A stretch of DNA of 64,000 nt, taken from NCBI GenBank assembly GCA_964467255.1, contig CAYXPR010000006.1, positions 62,001-126,000 of the forward strand, read 5' to 3'. Positions 25,791-35,357 of the stretch are shown here, in pieces. The DNA is from CAYXPR01 sp964467255 (lineage in GTDB: Bacteria > Pseudomonadota > Alphaproteobacteria > Rickettsiales > RGZB01). Numbering within the stretch: the first letter of the stretch is position 1; the number at the start of each line of letters is the position of its first letter. A program made the translations under genes and the position numbers. A model generated the notes under the pieces. The model saw only the letters and a program-made list of their open reading frames with translations, was not told where the DNA came from and made no database searches.

Positions 25791-25994
25791 ATGACCCACT
25801 ATGTGTTTGTGTTTCGCGATATCGGGAATAAAAACCGAAGTATTACAGCGGAAGGCTATACAGCGCGGGATGCTCTTCAGAGCCTTTTGGAAAGCGACCT
25901 TGACGGCCATATGCAGGAACTGACACTGGATCGGATGTTTCTGCGGGAAGGTAATAGCCTCATCCTCCTAAACAAGGCAATGGTTTTACACTAA
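25791..25994 (+). CDS. Small soluble protein with own promoter and terminator
   Basis: This unrecognised 67-residue protein (MTHYVFVFRDIGNKNRSI...) has a beta-start and a helix with TARDALQSLLESDLDGHMQEL, ending NKAMVLH. It is a real gene by context: AAAAGGAG about 10 nt before the ATG, promoter-like boxes, a leader hairpin and a perfect terminator, making a complete single-gene unit. Such free-standing tiny units are often stress or regulatory proteins, but nothing here identifies the role. Confidence 0.8.
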   Translation: MTHYVFVFRDIGNKNRSITAEGYTARDALQSLLESDLDGHMQELTLDRMFLREGNSLILLNKAMVLH

Positions 25995-26014
25995 TCCAAC
26001 CGACTGACGCAAAT

Positions 26015-26050
26015 AAGCCCCGCTTCTTCCCCTCCTCGAAGCGGGGCTTT
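26015..26050 (+). terminator. Rho-independent terminator
   Basis: A perfect 12-bp stem AAGCCCCGCTTC / GAAGCGGGGCTT has a 12-nt loop, followed by T-rich sequence. It ends the small gene at 25791 and may also stop transcription of the convergent DUF2336 gene. Confidence 0.9.
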
Positions 26051-26076
26051 CTTCTTTCTGGAAGAAATATGCTGGA

Positions 26077-27240
26077 TTAGTCTTTCTTTTTGCGGCTTTC
26101 GCGGCGCTGCTTTTCTTCTTCGGTGTAATGCTCCACAAGCTGGCACAAATATCCCGCCTCGGTCACACCCTTGCTGCCCACCGAGCGTTCTTTCACCGCA
26201 TCGGTATACATTTTCTGGAAACCGTCAAGGTTATCCTCACGCGTGCGGTAGGGGTGCTTCATTTCGAGCAGCACCGCACTCATGATGCACACACCATCAA
26301 TCATCGCATCCGGCACCTCGGCTTCGGCCAGCAATTTCTTAATCGCATCATGGTTGCCGTCAGCATATAGCTTTCTGATGTTCGCCATCGGGATATTGGC
26401 ATCCTTACTTAAAATCGTCAGGAACGCATCCTGATGCCCCGTGGTTAGCGCCATCACCAGCTGTAAGCTGCCCTGCTTCTCAATTGCCTTCAGCGCCTTA
26501 ATCACTTCTAGCGCCATGGGGCGAACCTCTACATGCCTGAGTGGCACAGCCACGCGGTCACGGTAACGGGCACAGGCCATTTCATCCAGTTTGGCTTTGT
26601 ATTTCTTTTCCAGCTGCTCGCGAATATTGGTCGCCAAACGGCGCTTCATTTCGCTGATAAGATTTTCCGGGAGGCCATGCTTCATCAGCAGCGCTTCCAT
26701 CACTTCTTCATTGTCACCAAAATTCCCCAGCATTTTCTGGCAGGCCCCGTCTGAAAACTTTACCGTATCATTGGAGAATAATGTGCGCGCCACGCTGGCA
26801 ATATTCGTCTCAATAAGCGCCTGACTTACTTCTTCCGAAAGGTTTTTGCGCTTGGCAATGGCCTCTTGGTGGCCTGGGCGTGTTTGCGCCGAGCGTATAA
26901 TGGAAATAAGATCTCTGTCATCTAGCACATCTGAAAACTCGAGCATGGGCGCAGCCACATCTTCCAAATCATTTGCCAGTGAGCGGACGATGTCCTTCGG
27001 TATTTTCCGATCCAGCTTCAGGTTTTCAGAAAGCGAGCGGCGCACGGTGGCGTCGGCATCTTTTGCCAGCAAGCGGAAAATCTCTTCCGCCATTTTTTGC
27101 TGTTCCGGCGAAAGCCCGCGCTTGTTTGTGCCCGTATAATGATGGGAAATTTTTTGTGCCACAGCCACACGCTGCTCACCGGTGTTTGATTCGGTCAGCG
27201 CCTTTACATCTTCTGCGGAGATAAACTTTTCGTCTGCCAT
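26077..27240 (-). CDS. DUF2336-family helical-repeat protein
   Basis: This soluble 387-residue protein consists of HEAT-like helical repeats in its first half (KDADATVRRSLSENL is typical) and a C-terminal helical domain with QLEKKYKAKLDE. The layout is that of DUF2336, a family largely confined to Alphaproteobacteria with no settled function. ATG at 27240 is chosen; a TTG precedes it directly. It is followed by a shared terminator and lies 70 nt from the ABC permease gene upstream. Charged C-terminus RRESRKKKD. Confidence 0.8.
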   Translation of the reverse strand: MADEKFISAEDVKALTESNTGEQRVAVAQKISHHYTGTNKRGLSPEQQKMAEEIFRLLAKDADATVRRSLSENLKLDRKIPKDIVRSLANDLEDVAAPMLEFSDVLDDRDLISIIRSAQTRPGHQEAIAKRKNLSEEVSQALIETNIASVARTLFSNDTVKFSDGACQKMLGNFGDNEEVMEALLMKHGLPENLISEMKRRLATNIREQLEKKYKAKLDEMACARYRDRVAVPLRHVEVRPMALEVIKALKAIEKQGSLQLVMALTTGHQDAFLTILSKDANIPMANIRKLYADGNHDAIKKLLAEAEVPDAMIDGVCIMSAVLLEMKHPYRTREDNLDGFQKMYTDAVKERSVGSKGVTEAGYLCQLVEHYTEEEKQRRESRKKKD

Positions 27241-27310
27241 CAATACATCGCCAGTGTTTGCAGTGCCGCAAGTGTATCGGCTTGTGCCGAACCCCGCAAC
27301 CGTTTTAGGC

Positions 27311-29821
27311 TTATTCGTTCCTCAGTATCTCTGCCGGGCGAATGCTAAAGGCACGCACGTTGCTGAGTACGCCCACCGCCACCACCGCAGAGGACGCATA
27401 GAACAACGTCCACAGCGCAATCTCCACACGTGGGGTAAACTGCATAAAATTAAATACACTCACCACCCCATAGGCCCCCATTGTGCCAATCACATATGCC
27501 ACCGCGGTGGTCGCAATTGAAAGCGCTGAAAACTCCGCCACAAACGTTTTAATAATATCGCGGCGCCGCGCGCCAAGCACTTTCAGCACCGTGGTTTCAT
27601 AGGTGCGCTTTTCTTCCATGGCACCCAGCGCGCCTGCAAGCACCAACACGGCCGCCACCACGGTCACCACCGCCATGGCTTTTACCACTGCCGCAACATC
27701 TTCCATCACCGTAGAAACGGCTTTGAGCGTTTCTCTTACGCGCACGGCAGACACGTTCGGAAACTCATCCGACAAGGTGCGCAGCACCAACCCTTCTGCC
27801 TCTTCACTGTTCACCTTCAGCGTGCCGATATAGGTATTCTGTATTTTTTCAATCACACCAGGGGAAATAATCATCGCAAAATTAATCTGCATATTCGTGT
27901 AATCCACGTGGCGCAGGTTCTGCACGGTGGCTTCAATCTCGTGCCCCACCACATAGAATGTAATGGTGTCACCCAGCTTCAGACCCAAACCTTCTGCCAA
28001 CTCCACATCGAGCGAAATAAGGGGTTTGTCGCGATTATTATAATTTTCATCCCACCATTTCCCCTTCGCCACCACAGCGTCTTCGGGCCGGGCAGCCGCG
28101 CTGGTAAAGCCTTGGTCACCATCCAGCGCCCAGCGTGCTTCGGGGTCGATATTGGCCTCTTCCACCGGCTTGCCGTTCAGCTTCACGATTTGCCCACGCA
28201 CAATCGGCACAAAGTTCATGTTTTTCACCACGCCGAGGTTTTCAAGGCGAAGGCGCAAACTCTCATACTGTTTTGGCTGCACATCCATCAGGAAGAAAGA
28301 GGGTGCCTCTTCTGGCATGCGGCTTTTCACCTGATGCACGAAATTGCCCTCTGTCACCATCACCACCACCAGTACAGAAAGCCCAATACCCATCGACATC
28401 ATCACCGAGTGCGTCATTGAACTTGGGCGGTAGATATTACTAAGCCCCTGCCGCAGCCAGGGTGTTTTGAATTTTATCACCGACGCCATCCACATCACAA
28501 TTTCAGCGCACAGGTAAAACACGATGATCGAAATCACCACACCGGTAATAAAGCCACGCGCCATCGCGGGCTTGTCTGATGTTTCCATCACCAGCACGCA
28601 GAAAAATAAACCCATCACCACCGAAAGCGCCTGCACCCATAAAGCAGGTCTGCCTGAACTGGTGACTTTACGGCGGAACAGTTCCGCAGGCGGCGTCCGC
28701 ATTGCCACACCTACTTGCCACAACGAGAATGTCACTGCCACCAGCACACCAAACATCAGGGATGAAAACAGTGGCGCCGCATAGAGGGAATATTTTGGCA
28801 TCACCGGCAGCTTGTCCGAAAAAACAGCCAGAGCGGCCATTGGCACAAACGCGCCCAGTATCACACCCAGTATCACACCCAGCACCGCGATAATGGAAAT
28901 TTGCATCAGGTATGCCAGAAAGATTTCCATCTCCGACGCACCCATGGTTTTTAAAATGGCAATGGTGCCAGTTTTTTTACGCAAGTATCCCTTCACGGCG
29001 TTAGTCACGCCGATGCCGCCGCACAGCAGCGCCGTCAACGCCGTCAGCGAAAGAAAGACGGAAAGATTATCCAGATAACGCCGCACCGTGGTGCTCGCCT
29101 CGGTATAGTCGCGCACCTGCCACGTGGCACTGGGGAATGCACCAGCGAGTGTTTTGCGGAATTGCTCAACATCCGTCACCCCGCTGAATTTAATCAGGTA
29201 GCGATACCGCACAAGGCCGCCCGCCTGCAAAAGGCCGGTCGATTGCAGAGCGTCTTTATCCATAATCATGCGCGGGCCAAGGCGCAAAGGCGCAGTAATA
29301 TGGTCGGGCTCATGCGCGAGCACAGCGCGAATCACCACATTTTCTTTGCCCACCGTAATGGCATCACCCACAATAATGCCAAGCTGGCCGAGCAGCCCCT
29401 GCTCCACCACCACACCACCTGCCTGCATGGCCGCCATTAACGTTTTTTCCGGCTCGAGTTTGACCTCGCCAAACAGCGGATAGTTTTCGCTAACGCCTTT
29501 CAACTCCACCAACGCCACTTGTTCGCCCACTGCGGTCATGGCTTTAAGCTCCACGGTTTCAGCAATGTCACCGAATTGTGCTAAAAACTCCATCGCATCG
29601 GGCCCTAGCGGGCGCACATTTTGTGAAATCTCTACATCGCCGCCCAAAATAGCGCGAGCATCGCGCGCCAAGCCATGACGTATGCTTTCCATCAGCGAGC
29701 CGACGGTAGCCATCGCGCCCACACCGATAATTAGGCACGCCAGAAATACTTTGAATCCGCTGAGGCCCCCGCGTAATTCGCGGCGGGCGATATTCCATGC
29801 AATGCCCGCGGAGTTACGCAT
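27311..29821 (-). CDS. ABC transporter permease, FtsX-like (YbbP type)
   Basis: The 836-residue inner-membrane protein has ten likely membrane spans: one near the N-terminus (GFKVFLACLIIGVGAMATVG), a central group of FtsX-fold spans (SLTALTALLCGGIG onward), a periplasmic region and a final group near the C-terminus (VVTVVAAVLVLAGALGAMEEK). This is the YbbP arrangement of MacB-like exporters. In E. coli the ybbA-ybbP pair lies divergent to tesA, and the same order is kept here. The substrate is unknown; lipid or peptide export is often suggested. It starts 4 nt after the ATPase gene and ends AEILRNE. Confidence 0.9.
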   Translation of the reverse strand: MRNSAGIAWNIARRELRGGLSGFKVFLACLIIGVGAMATVGSLMESIRHGLARDARAILGGDVEISQNVRPLGPDAMEFLAQFGDIAETVELKAMTAVGEQVALVELKGVSENYPLFGEVKLEPEKTLMAAMQAGGVVVEQGLLGQLGIIVGDAITVGKENVVIRAVLAHEPDHITAPLRLGPRMIMDKDALQSTGLLQAGGLVRYRYLIKFSGVTDVEQFRKTLAGAFPSATWQVRDYTEASTTVRRYLDNLSVFLSLTALTALLCGGIGVTNAVKGYLRKKTGTIAILKTMGASEMEIFLAYLMQISIIAVLGVILGVILGAFVPMAALAVFSDKLPVMPKYSLYAAPLFSSLMFGVLVAVTFSLWQVGVAMRTPPAELFRRKVTSSGRPALWVQALSVVMGLFFCVLVMETSDKPAMARGFITGVVISIIVFYLCAEIVMWMASVIKFKTPWLRQGLSNIYRPSSMTHSVMMSMGIGLSVLVVVMVTEGNFVHQVKSRMPEEAPSFFLMDVQPKQYESLRLRLENLGVVKNMNFVPIVRGQIVKLNGKPVEEANIDPEARWALDGDQGFTSAAARPEDAVVAKGKWWDENYNNRDKPLISLDVELAEGLGLKLGDTITFYVVGHEIEATVQNLRHVDYTNMQINFAMIISPGVIEKIQNTYIGTLKVNSEEAEGLVLRTLSDEFPNVSAVRVRETLKAVSTVMEDVAAVVKAMAVVTVVAAVLVLAGALGAMEEKRTYETTVLKVLGARRRDIIKTFVAEFSALSIATTAVAYVIGTMGAYGVVSVFNFMQFTPRVEIALWTLFYASSAVVAVGVLSNVRAFSIRPAEILRNE

Positions 29822-29825
29822 CGGC

Positions 29826-30524
29826 TTACTTCAACCTTCCATCTTCCATTGCAATCACACGTGAGCAGCGGCTCGCGATGCCGTGGTCGTGCGTCACCAT
29901 CACCAGCGTCGAGCCAAATTGCTCGCGCAAATCAAACAGTAACGAAATCACCTGCTCGCTGTTTTTCTTATCTAGGTTTCCGGTTGGTTCGTCTGCCAAC
30001 AGTAGTTTCGGGCGCAAAGCAAAGGCACGTGAAAGTGCTACACGCTGCTGCTCACCCCCGGAAAGTTGTGAGGGGAAGTGCGTGAGGCGGCGCTGCAAAC
30101 CCGCTACTTTCAACGCGCGTTCGGCGGCATCAAATGCATCGGGGTGGCCCGCCATTTCAAGCGGCACGGCCACATTCTCGAGCGCTGTCATGGTTGGAAT
30201 CAAATGAAAGGATTGGAACACAATGCCAATCGTGTCGCGGCGGAAAGCCGCCTTCTGGTCTTCTGAAAAATCGGTAATGTCTACACCACCCACCACCACG
30301 CGACCACGTGTGGGGCGCTCTAACCCGCCAATAATCATCAAAAGCGACGTTTTGCCGGAACCGGAGGGGCCCACCACGCACATGGTTTCGCCCTCTTCCA
30401 CCGAAAGGCTCACATCTTTCAAAATATTGACCTTGCCCGCCTGACTATTTAGGGTAAGAAAAATTTTGCGCAACTCAATGGTTGGTTTGATGTCCTCTTT
30501 TTTCTTCCGCTTCTTTATCGCCAT
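29826..30524 (-). CDS. ABC transporter ATPase, YbbA/LolD type
   Basis: The 232-residue nucleotide-binding subunit for the YbbP-type permease has Walker A GPSGSGKTS, Q-loop IVFQSFHLIP, signature LSGGEQQRV, Walker B LLADEPTGNLD and H-loop VTHD. The start is the ATG at 30524 (MAIKKRKKKE), a very basic N-terminus. No later start keeps the N-terminal beta strands. The gene overlaps the start of divergent tesA by 35 nt, so promoters for each must lie inside the other's coding region. Confidence 0.93.
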   Translation of the reverse strand: MAIKKRKKKEDIKPTIELRKIFLTLNSQAGKVNILKDVSLSVEEGETMCVVGPSGSGKTSLLMIIGGLERPTRGRVVVGGVDITDFSEDQKAAFRRDTIGIVFQSFHLIPTMTALENVAVPLEMAGHPDAFDAAERALKVAGLQRRLTHFPSQLSGGEQQRVALSRAFALRPKLLLADEPTGNLDKKNSEQVISLLFDLREQFGSTLVMVTHDHGIASRCSRVIAMEDGRLK

Positions 30525-31134
30525 CACATTTTCTTTCTTGCTTGGGACAACAGCCTTCCCGGCATATGCCATCACCATTGTTGCATTGGGCGACAGCCTC
30601 ACGGAGGGCTACCGCCTAAAGCCAGAAGAAACCTTCCCGGCACAGCTTGAGGCACACCTCAAGGCACTCGGCAAAGATGTCACCCTCATCAATGGCGGGG
30701 TGCCGAGCGACACATCCGCCGGAGGTAAAGCCCGCCTGAACTGGGTGCTGAAACAGCAGCCGCAGATAGTCATTGTCGCACTGGGCGCAAATGACATGTT
30801 ACGCAGCATAGATCCCACGCTCACGCACGCAAACTTGGATAGCATACTTCAGACGCTAACTCAAAAGAATATCGTGGTCGTGCTGGCAGGCATGAAATCT
30901 GCCATGAACATGGGGCCGCATTACGCCGCAAAATTCAATAAAATCTATCCCGCGCTCGCAAAAAAACATGGTGTCGTTTTATATCCTTTTTTTCTTGAAG
31001 GCGTCGCACGCAAATCTTCTTTGAATCTTCCAGATGGACTGCATCCGAATGCAAAAGGGGTGCGTGTAATCGTCGAAGGAATTATGCCTTCTGTGCTGAA
31101 GGCTCTCGATGCAGTGCCCCGCGAGAACAACTAA
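30490..31134 (+). CDS. tesA: GDSL-family arylesterase/acyl-CoA thioesterase I (TesA-like), exported
   Basis: This periplasmic SGNH hydrolase splits acyl esters or thioesters. From ATG 30490 it has 214 residues with a signal peptide (SSFFFRFFIAITFSFLL, cleavage after AYA near 27). The block I motif GDSLTEG has Ser36, then GGVPSDTSAGG, GANDM and the C-terminal DGLHPN (Asp/His). Earlier in-frame starts exist at 30466 and 30478. It is head-to-head with the YbbA-type ATPase, as in E. coli, but here the coding regions overlap. Its stop overlaps the convergent zinc-acylase gene. Confidence 0.9.
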   Translation: MSSFFFRFFIAITFSFLLGTTAFPAYAITIVALGDSLTEGYRLKPEETFPAQLEAHLKALGKDVTLINGGVPSDTSAGGKARLNWVLKQQPQIVIVALGANDMLRSIDPTLTHANLDSILQTLTQKNIVVVLAGMKSAMNMGPHYAAKFNKIYPALAKKHGVVLYPFFLEGVARKSSLNLPDGLHPNAKGVRVIVEGIMPSVLKALDAVPRENN

Positions 31135-32696
31135 GTTAGCTCTACGCCACCCGTTTTTAGGCCGCCGTTCACCCGTGGGTGCGTGGTGGGTGAAAGCGGC
31201 AGCGTGAATTCTTTTTTCTCGAAAATACCGTAACCGAATTTTGCTTTGCTGGCCGTGGCCACATCTTTCACTTCCACCGGCCACATACCCGGTTTATTGC
31301 CGTAAACGTAGGACGACTTCGTCGGGAAGAACACCATCATTTCCTGTGGCGTTTTAAGTGCTTCACCGGAAGGCACGCCCAGCATCACCGTTTGGCCTTT
31401 GGGGATTTCTTCCATCTCGCGGAACTGATACACCAGATGCGCTTTTTCACCTTTTTCAATCCGCGCTGCAATCATGCTGCGCGACGCATCATCCTCCGCC
31501 GTCACCAAGCTTGCGCCCTTGGCCGAAGTGAAAATCACCTGTAGCGGGTCTACGTATTTATGCTTCACATCCTGCGGTCGTGGCAATGCCGGAAGCGCTG
31601 CTGCGCTCACAAGTGGCTTCACCGGATAAATCACATCGCCCTGTTTTATTTCGCCTTGCAGCCAGCCAAGCCCCAAACGCCCCTGCACTTCATAGCGCAG
31701 GAACTGACCTTTATCCGCCGCATAGCCTTCTGGGCGCATACCGCTTAAGCCCACGTTGTGCAGCAATGCGTTATAAAATTTAATGGCGCGCGGCGCGCAG
31801 TCGTGCAGCGTTTCATGGTGGCCGCACTCAATGCCGATAATCGGAATTTTTTTATCGCCCTTCGCTGCTTCAAATAATTCTTTGAGCGTAATTTTGGGGT
31901 CGCTCTGGCCAAGCTTACCCAACAGACCGGAAGGAAAAATACGGATATCGTCCGGCACGCCGCGTAGCAACCCACCATACACACCTTCGCCGGATTCCAG
32001 CAGTTGCATCTGGCGTGAGGAAATATTTATCGTGCGGATACCTTCCGGTTCTTGGCGGCTGGTGTGAGGGTCAAATATCAGCGCAATTTCAGGCTTACGC
32101 GCCAGCGCGCATAATTTTGCGCCACGATGCAGCATCACGTTGTCAGACGACAGCATCTCATCTAAAAATGCCGCGTAATCTTCCCGCAGTTTTTCGGCAC
32201 GGTCTGGGCGGAAGCGGTTCAAATCCATCCGGTCTTCTTCCCCGATCATCGTGCGCGTGGGAGAGCGTGCCGCAGCCGGAATATGCGGCTGGTCGCGCCA
32301 TGCTTCCCAAAAATACGAAGCGGCATGGTGGTTGCCCAGCGCACCGTAAATTTTTCCCTCCAGCAGGCCTGCCTCTGAAAGCGCCATGCCGAACAATAAA
32401 ACACCTAATCCTGCCGGTTCGTTGCCATGCACTTGTGCCAGCTGCAGCACCGCCGTTTTGGCATTTTCATCACCGATGCACATGGCGGCGGGCACAGAAA
32501 TTTTTCCCTCCGGTGCTTCCGGCACATCCACCACAATCTCTTGGTCAGCGATCAGTTTATACGTCTGATACAAATCCTGCATGGTAAGGGTGTGGCCAAA
32601 AAATGCGGCACGCAAACCTTCCGGATTGCCGGAGAATTCACGAAAATCTGTGCCGAATATTTTTTGTAAATGGGCAGCAATCTGGTCTTGTGTCAT
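31131..32696 (-). CDS. Succinylglutamate desuccinylase/aspartoacylase-family zinc hydrolase
   Basis: This M14-related zinc enzyme is predicted to remove an acyl group from an amino acid. The 521-residue protein keeps the metal motif VHGNEPAG (His90, Glu93), DLNRFRP, FDPHTS (His212) and GIECGHHE, where Glu is the likely general base. It is longer than AstE (about 330); the last 180 residues form a beta-rich extra domain (EMEEIPKGQTVMLGVPSGEAL region). The substrate is unknown. It follows mutT by 15 nt, in a leftward run with argJ, which deals with N-acyl glutamate, so a link with acylated amino acids is possible. Confidence 0.82.
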   Translation of the reverse strand: MTQDQIAAHLQKIFGTDFREFSGNPEGLRAAFFGHTLTMQDLYQTYKLIADQEIVVDVPEAPEGKISVPAAMCIGDENAKTAVLQLAQVHGNEPAGLGVLLFGMALSEAGLLEGKIYGALGNHHAASYFWEAWRDQPHIPAAARSPTRTMIGEEDRMDLNRFRPDRAEKLREDYAAFLDEMLSSDNVMLHRGAKLCALARKPEIALIFDPHTSRQEPEGIRTINISSRQMQLLESGEGVYGGLLRGVPDDIRIFPSGLLGKLGQSDPKITLKELFEAAKGDKKIPIIGIECGHHETLHDCAPRAIKFYNALLHNVGLSGMRPEGYAADKGQFLRYEVQGRLGLGWLQGEIKQGDVIYPVKPLVSAAALPALPRPQDVKHKYVDPLQVIFTSAKGASLVTAEDDASRSMIAARIEKGEKAHLVYQFREMEEIPKGQTVMLGVPSGEALKTPQEMMVFFPTKSSYVYGNKPGMWPVEVKDVATASKAKFGYGIFEKKEFTLPLSPTTHPRVNGGLKTGGVELT

Positions 32697-32711
32697 GCCG
32701 CCATGATACCG

Positions 32712-33128
32712 CTAGATAAAGTCGCGCACAATGGGAACCAGCGGCGCGTTTGACGGCAGCAGGTTATATTGCGGCAGCGCCATGGGGCGCACCCATGCAA
32801 GCTGCTGGTTTTCAAGCCCCTGCGCGATGCCTTCCCATTCGCGACACACATATAACATCACCACCACATGGTAAGTATCGCGTGTTTCTGAGATAAAACT
32901 TAAAGGCGCCATGCAGCCCATCTTCACACCGATTTCTTCTTTGATTTCGCGCTTCAGTGCTGCTTCCGGCGTTTCGCCTTTTTCGATTTTCCCACCCGGA
33001 AATTCCCAGTAGCCAGGCATAATTTTTCCTTCGGGGCGTTGCGCAATCAGCACGCGCCCATCGCGGTCCACTAGTGCAGCCGCAACAGCATAAATAATTG
33101 GTAACGTTTCTGTGGCAACGGCGTGCAT
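32712..33128 (-). CDS. mutT: MutT-type Nudix hydrolase
   Basis: The enzyme hydrolyses oxidised dGTP (8-oxo-dGTP) to keep it out of DNA. The 138 residues carry a complete Nudix box from Gly46 to Val68: GX5E with Glu52, then REIKEEIGV (Arg60, Glu61, Glu64, Glu65). PGYWEFPGGKIE is typical of MutT rather than other Nudix proteins. It starts 1 nt after argJ, the usual alphaproteobacterial argJ-mutT pairing. Confidence 0.92.
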   Translation of the reverse strand: MHAVATETLPIIYAVAAALVDRDGRVLIAQRPEGKIMPGYWEFPGGKIEKGETPEAALKREIKEEIGVKMGCMAPLSFISETRDTYHVVVMLYVCREWEGIAQGLENQQLAWVRPMALPQYNLLPSNAPLVPIVRDFI

Positions 33129-33129
33129 C

Positions 33130-34362
33130 TTAGCTGCGGTAGCCTACGTTGATATCGATATACGCATGGGTTAAATCGCATGTCCACACGGTGGCAGTGC
33201 CCTTGCCCACACCAATATCCGCGACAATATCTATCTCGCGGCCCTGCATGTATTTTGCCACTGGCGCTTCCACATATTTTGGATTCCGGCCGCCTTCTTT
33301 TGCAATCAGAAAACCACCCACTGAGATAGACGTTTTATCGCGGTTCGCTTTTTCGCCCGCTTTGCCGATGGCCGCAATGATGCGGCCCCAATTGGCATCG
33401 GAACCGGCAATCGCGGTTTTCACCAGCGGGGAGTTCGCAATAGAAAGCCCCACGCGCCGCGCCGCCGTATTATTTTCAGCACCCTTCACGGTGATTTTCA
33501 CGAGCTTAGTGATGCCCTCGCCGTCTTTTACCACCAGCATGGCAAGCTCTTGTAGCACTTCCAAAAACTTCACGCGGAAATCTTTTAGCGCCGTGTCTTC
33601 CGCTTTCTTGATTTCCTTATGTTCGATTTTACCCGTGGCAAATGCCAGCACCGTATCGCTGGTAGATGTATCGCTATCCACCGTGATGGCGTTAAACGAT
33701 TCCTGCGTACCATCGCTCAACAGTTTCTGCAAAATATCCGAAGGGATGGCCGCATCGGTAAACACATAGCCCAGCATGGTTGCCATGTCCGGTGCAATCA
33801 TGCCGGAGCCTTTTACGAATCCATTGATGTGTACGCTTGCACTGCCGATTTTTGCCGTGCGTGTCGCGCCTTTGGCAAACGTATCTGTTGTCATAATCGC
33901 ACGGGCAGCGGCTTCCCATTTTTTGCCACTCAGCATCTTGTGTGCAGAAGGAAGCGCGTCCACGATTTTATCTGCCGGCAGCACTTCACCAATCACACCC
34001 GTAGAAGACACATACACATCCTCAGGTGAGCAATTCACCAGCGCCGCCGCAGCTTCCACCGTTTGCCGCACGGCCTTGCGGCCTTTTTCGCCTGTGAATA
34101 CATTCGAATTACCGGAATTCACCACCAGCGCACGCGCTGTGCCGCGTGGCAGAATTTTCTGGCACCAGTCGACCGGAATGCCCGGCATTTTATTTTGCGT
34201 GAACACACCCGCCACCGTGGTGCCTGGCGCAAACACCGCCAGCATCACATCATTGCGGTTTTTGTAGCGAATATTGGCTTCGGCGGCAGCAAGACGCACG
34301 CCTTCCACTTCTGGCATAGCAGGAAACGGAACGGCAAAAGGGGATGGTGTATGCGCGGTCAT
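33130..34362 (-). CDS. argJ: Bifunctional ornithine acetyltransferase / N-acetylglutamate synthase
   Basis: ArgJ recycles the acetyl group between N-acetylornithine and glutamate in arginine synthesis. The 410-residue precursor cleaves itself before the Thr in the conserved APDMATMLGY region, here Thr195 (residues 191-200), making alpha and beta subunits. Other landmarks are VNSGNSNVFTG and VYVSSTGVIGE. The start is the ATG at 34362. ispH lies 24 nt upstream on the same strand, mutT 1 nt downstream. Confidence 0.96.
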   Translation of the reverse strand: MTAHTPSPFAVPFPAMPEVEGVRLAAAEANIRYKNRNDVMLAVFAPGTTVAGVFTQNKMPGIPVDWCQKILPRGTARALVVNSGNSNVFTGEKGRKAVRQTVEAAAALVNCSPEDVYVSSTGVIGEVLPADKIVDALPSAHKMLSGKKWEAAARAIMTTDTFAKGATRTAKIGSASVHINGFVKGSGMIAPDMATMLGYVFTDAAIPSDILQKLLSDGTQESFNAITVDSDTSTSDTVLAFATGKIEHKEIKKAEDTALKDFRVKFLEVLQELAMLVVKDGEGITKLVKITVKGAENNTAARRVGLSIANSPLVKTAIAGSDANWGRIIAAIGKAGEKANRDKTSISVGGFLIAKEGGRNPKYVEAPVAKYMQGREIDIVADIGVGKGTATVWTCDLTHAYIDINVGYRS

Positions 34363-34386
34363 CTCAAAAAACTCTCTTAAAGAAAA

Positions 34387-35334
34387 TTATGCCACCAGTG
34401 TTTTGGAAAGTACTTCCGGTGGCAGTCTGAATTTTGTGTTTTCTACAATACCCTCAAGTGTGGTAACTTCCGTTTCTGCCAGCGTGCTCACATGTTCCAC
34501 CACTTGCTGCACCAGCAGCTCCGGTGCAGAAGCGCCAGCGGTGATACCTACGGCATTCACGCCTTCAAGCCATTTTGCGTTAATATCTTGTGCGCCGTTA
34601 ATCAGGTAGGACGGCGTGCCCATTTCTTCACCCAAATCGCGCAGGCGGTTCGAGTTTGAGCTATTGCTTGAGCCAATCACCAGTAGTAATTGCACTTCCG
34701 TTGCCAACTTGCGCACCGCGTTCTGACGGTTCTGCGTGGCATAACAAATGTCGCGCAGCTCTGGCCCTTTAATTTCAGGGAAGCGGCTTTTCAGCGCCGC
34801 CACAATCTGCGAGGTTTCGTCCACACTGAGGGTGGTTTGTGTCACGTAAGAAAGCTTCTCAGGATCATCCACTTGCAGCGCATCCACATCCGCTGCGGTG
34901 GAAACTAGCAGCACGCCATTTTTCACGCGGCCCGATGTACCCTCTACTTCCGGATGTCCTTCATGCCCAATCAGAATAATCTGGCGGCCTTCTTCTTCAT
35001 AACGCTGTGCTTCGCGGTGCACTTTTGTTACCAATGGGCAGGTCGCATCAATCACCGGTAATTCGCGCAGGCGCGCGCTGCCCTCTACTTTTTCTGAAAC
35101 GCCATGCGCAGAAAATACCGTAATCGCGCCATCGGGAATTTCGGCCACTTCCTGCACGAACACCACGCCCTTGGCTTTCAGGTTTTCTACCACATAGCGG
35201 TTGTGCACAATTTCATGGCGCACATAAATCGGCGCACCATAGAGCTCAAGAGCGCGTTCCACGATTTCAATCGCGCGGTCCACACCGGCACAAAATCCGC
35301 GCGGCTGCGCCAGTATCAGTTTTATTTTTGACAT
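34387..35334 (-). CDS. ispH: 4-hydroxy-3-methylbut-2-enyl diphosphate reductase
   Basis: IspH is the last step of the MEP isoprenoid pathway, making IPP and DMAPP with a [4Fe-4S] cluster. The 315 residues have the three cluster cysteines in PRGFCAGVDRA (Cys15), DATCPLV and DICYATQNRQ, and the substrate-binding SSNSSNSNRL motif. It opens the ispH-argJ-mutT run. ATG at 35334 is the natural start. Confidence 0.97.
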   Translation of the reverse strand: MSKIKLILAQPRGFCAGVDRAIEIVERALELYGAPIYVRHEIVHNRYVVENLKAKGVVFVQEVAEIPDGAITVFSAHGVSEKVEGSARLRELPVIDATCPLVTKVHREAQRYEEEGRQIILIGHEGHPEVEGTSGRVKNGVLLVSTAADVDALQVDDPEKLSYVTQTTLSVDETSQIVAALKSRFPEIKGPELRDICYATQNRQNAVRKLATEVQLLLVIGSSNSSNSNRLRDLGEEMGTPSYLINGAQDINAKWLEGVNAVGITAGASAPELLVQQVVEHVSTLAETEVTTLEGIVENTKFRLPPEVLSKTLVA

Positions 35335-35357
35335 AGCTATTCCAGTATTCGCACTTT

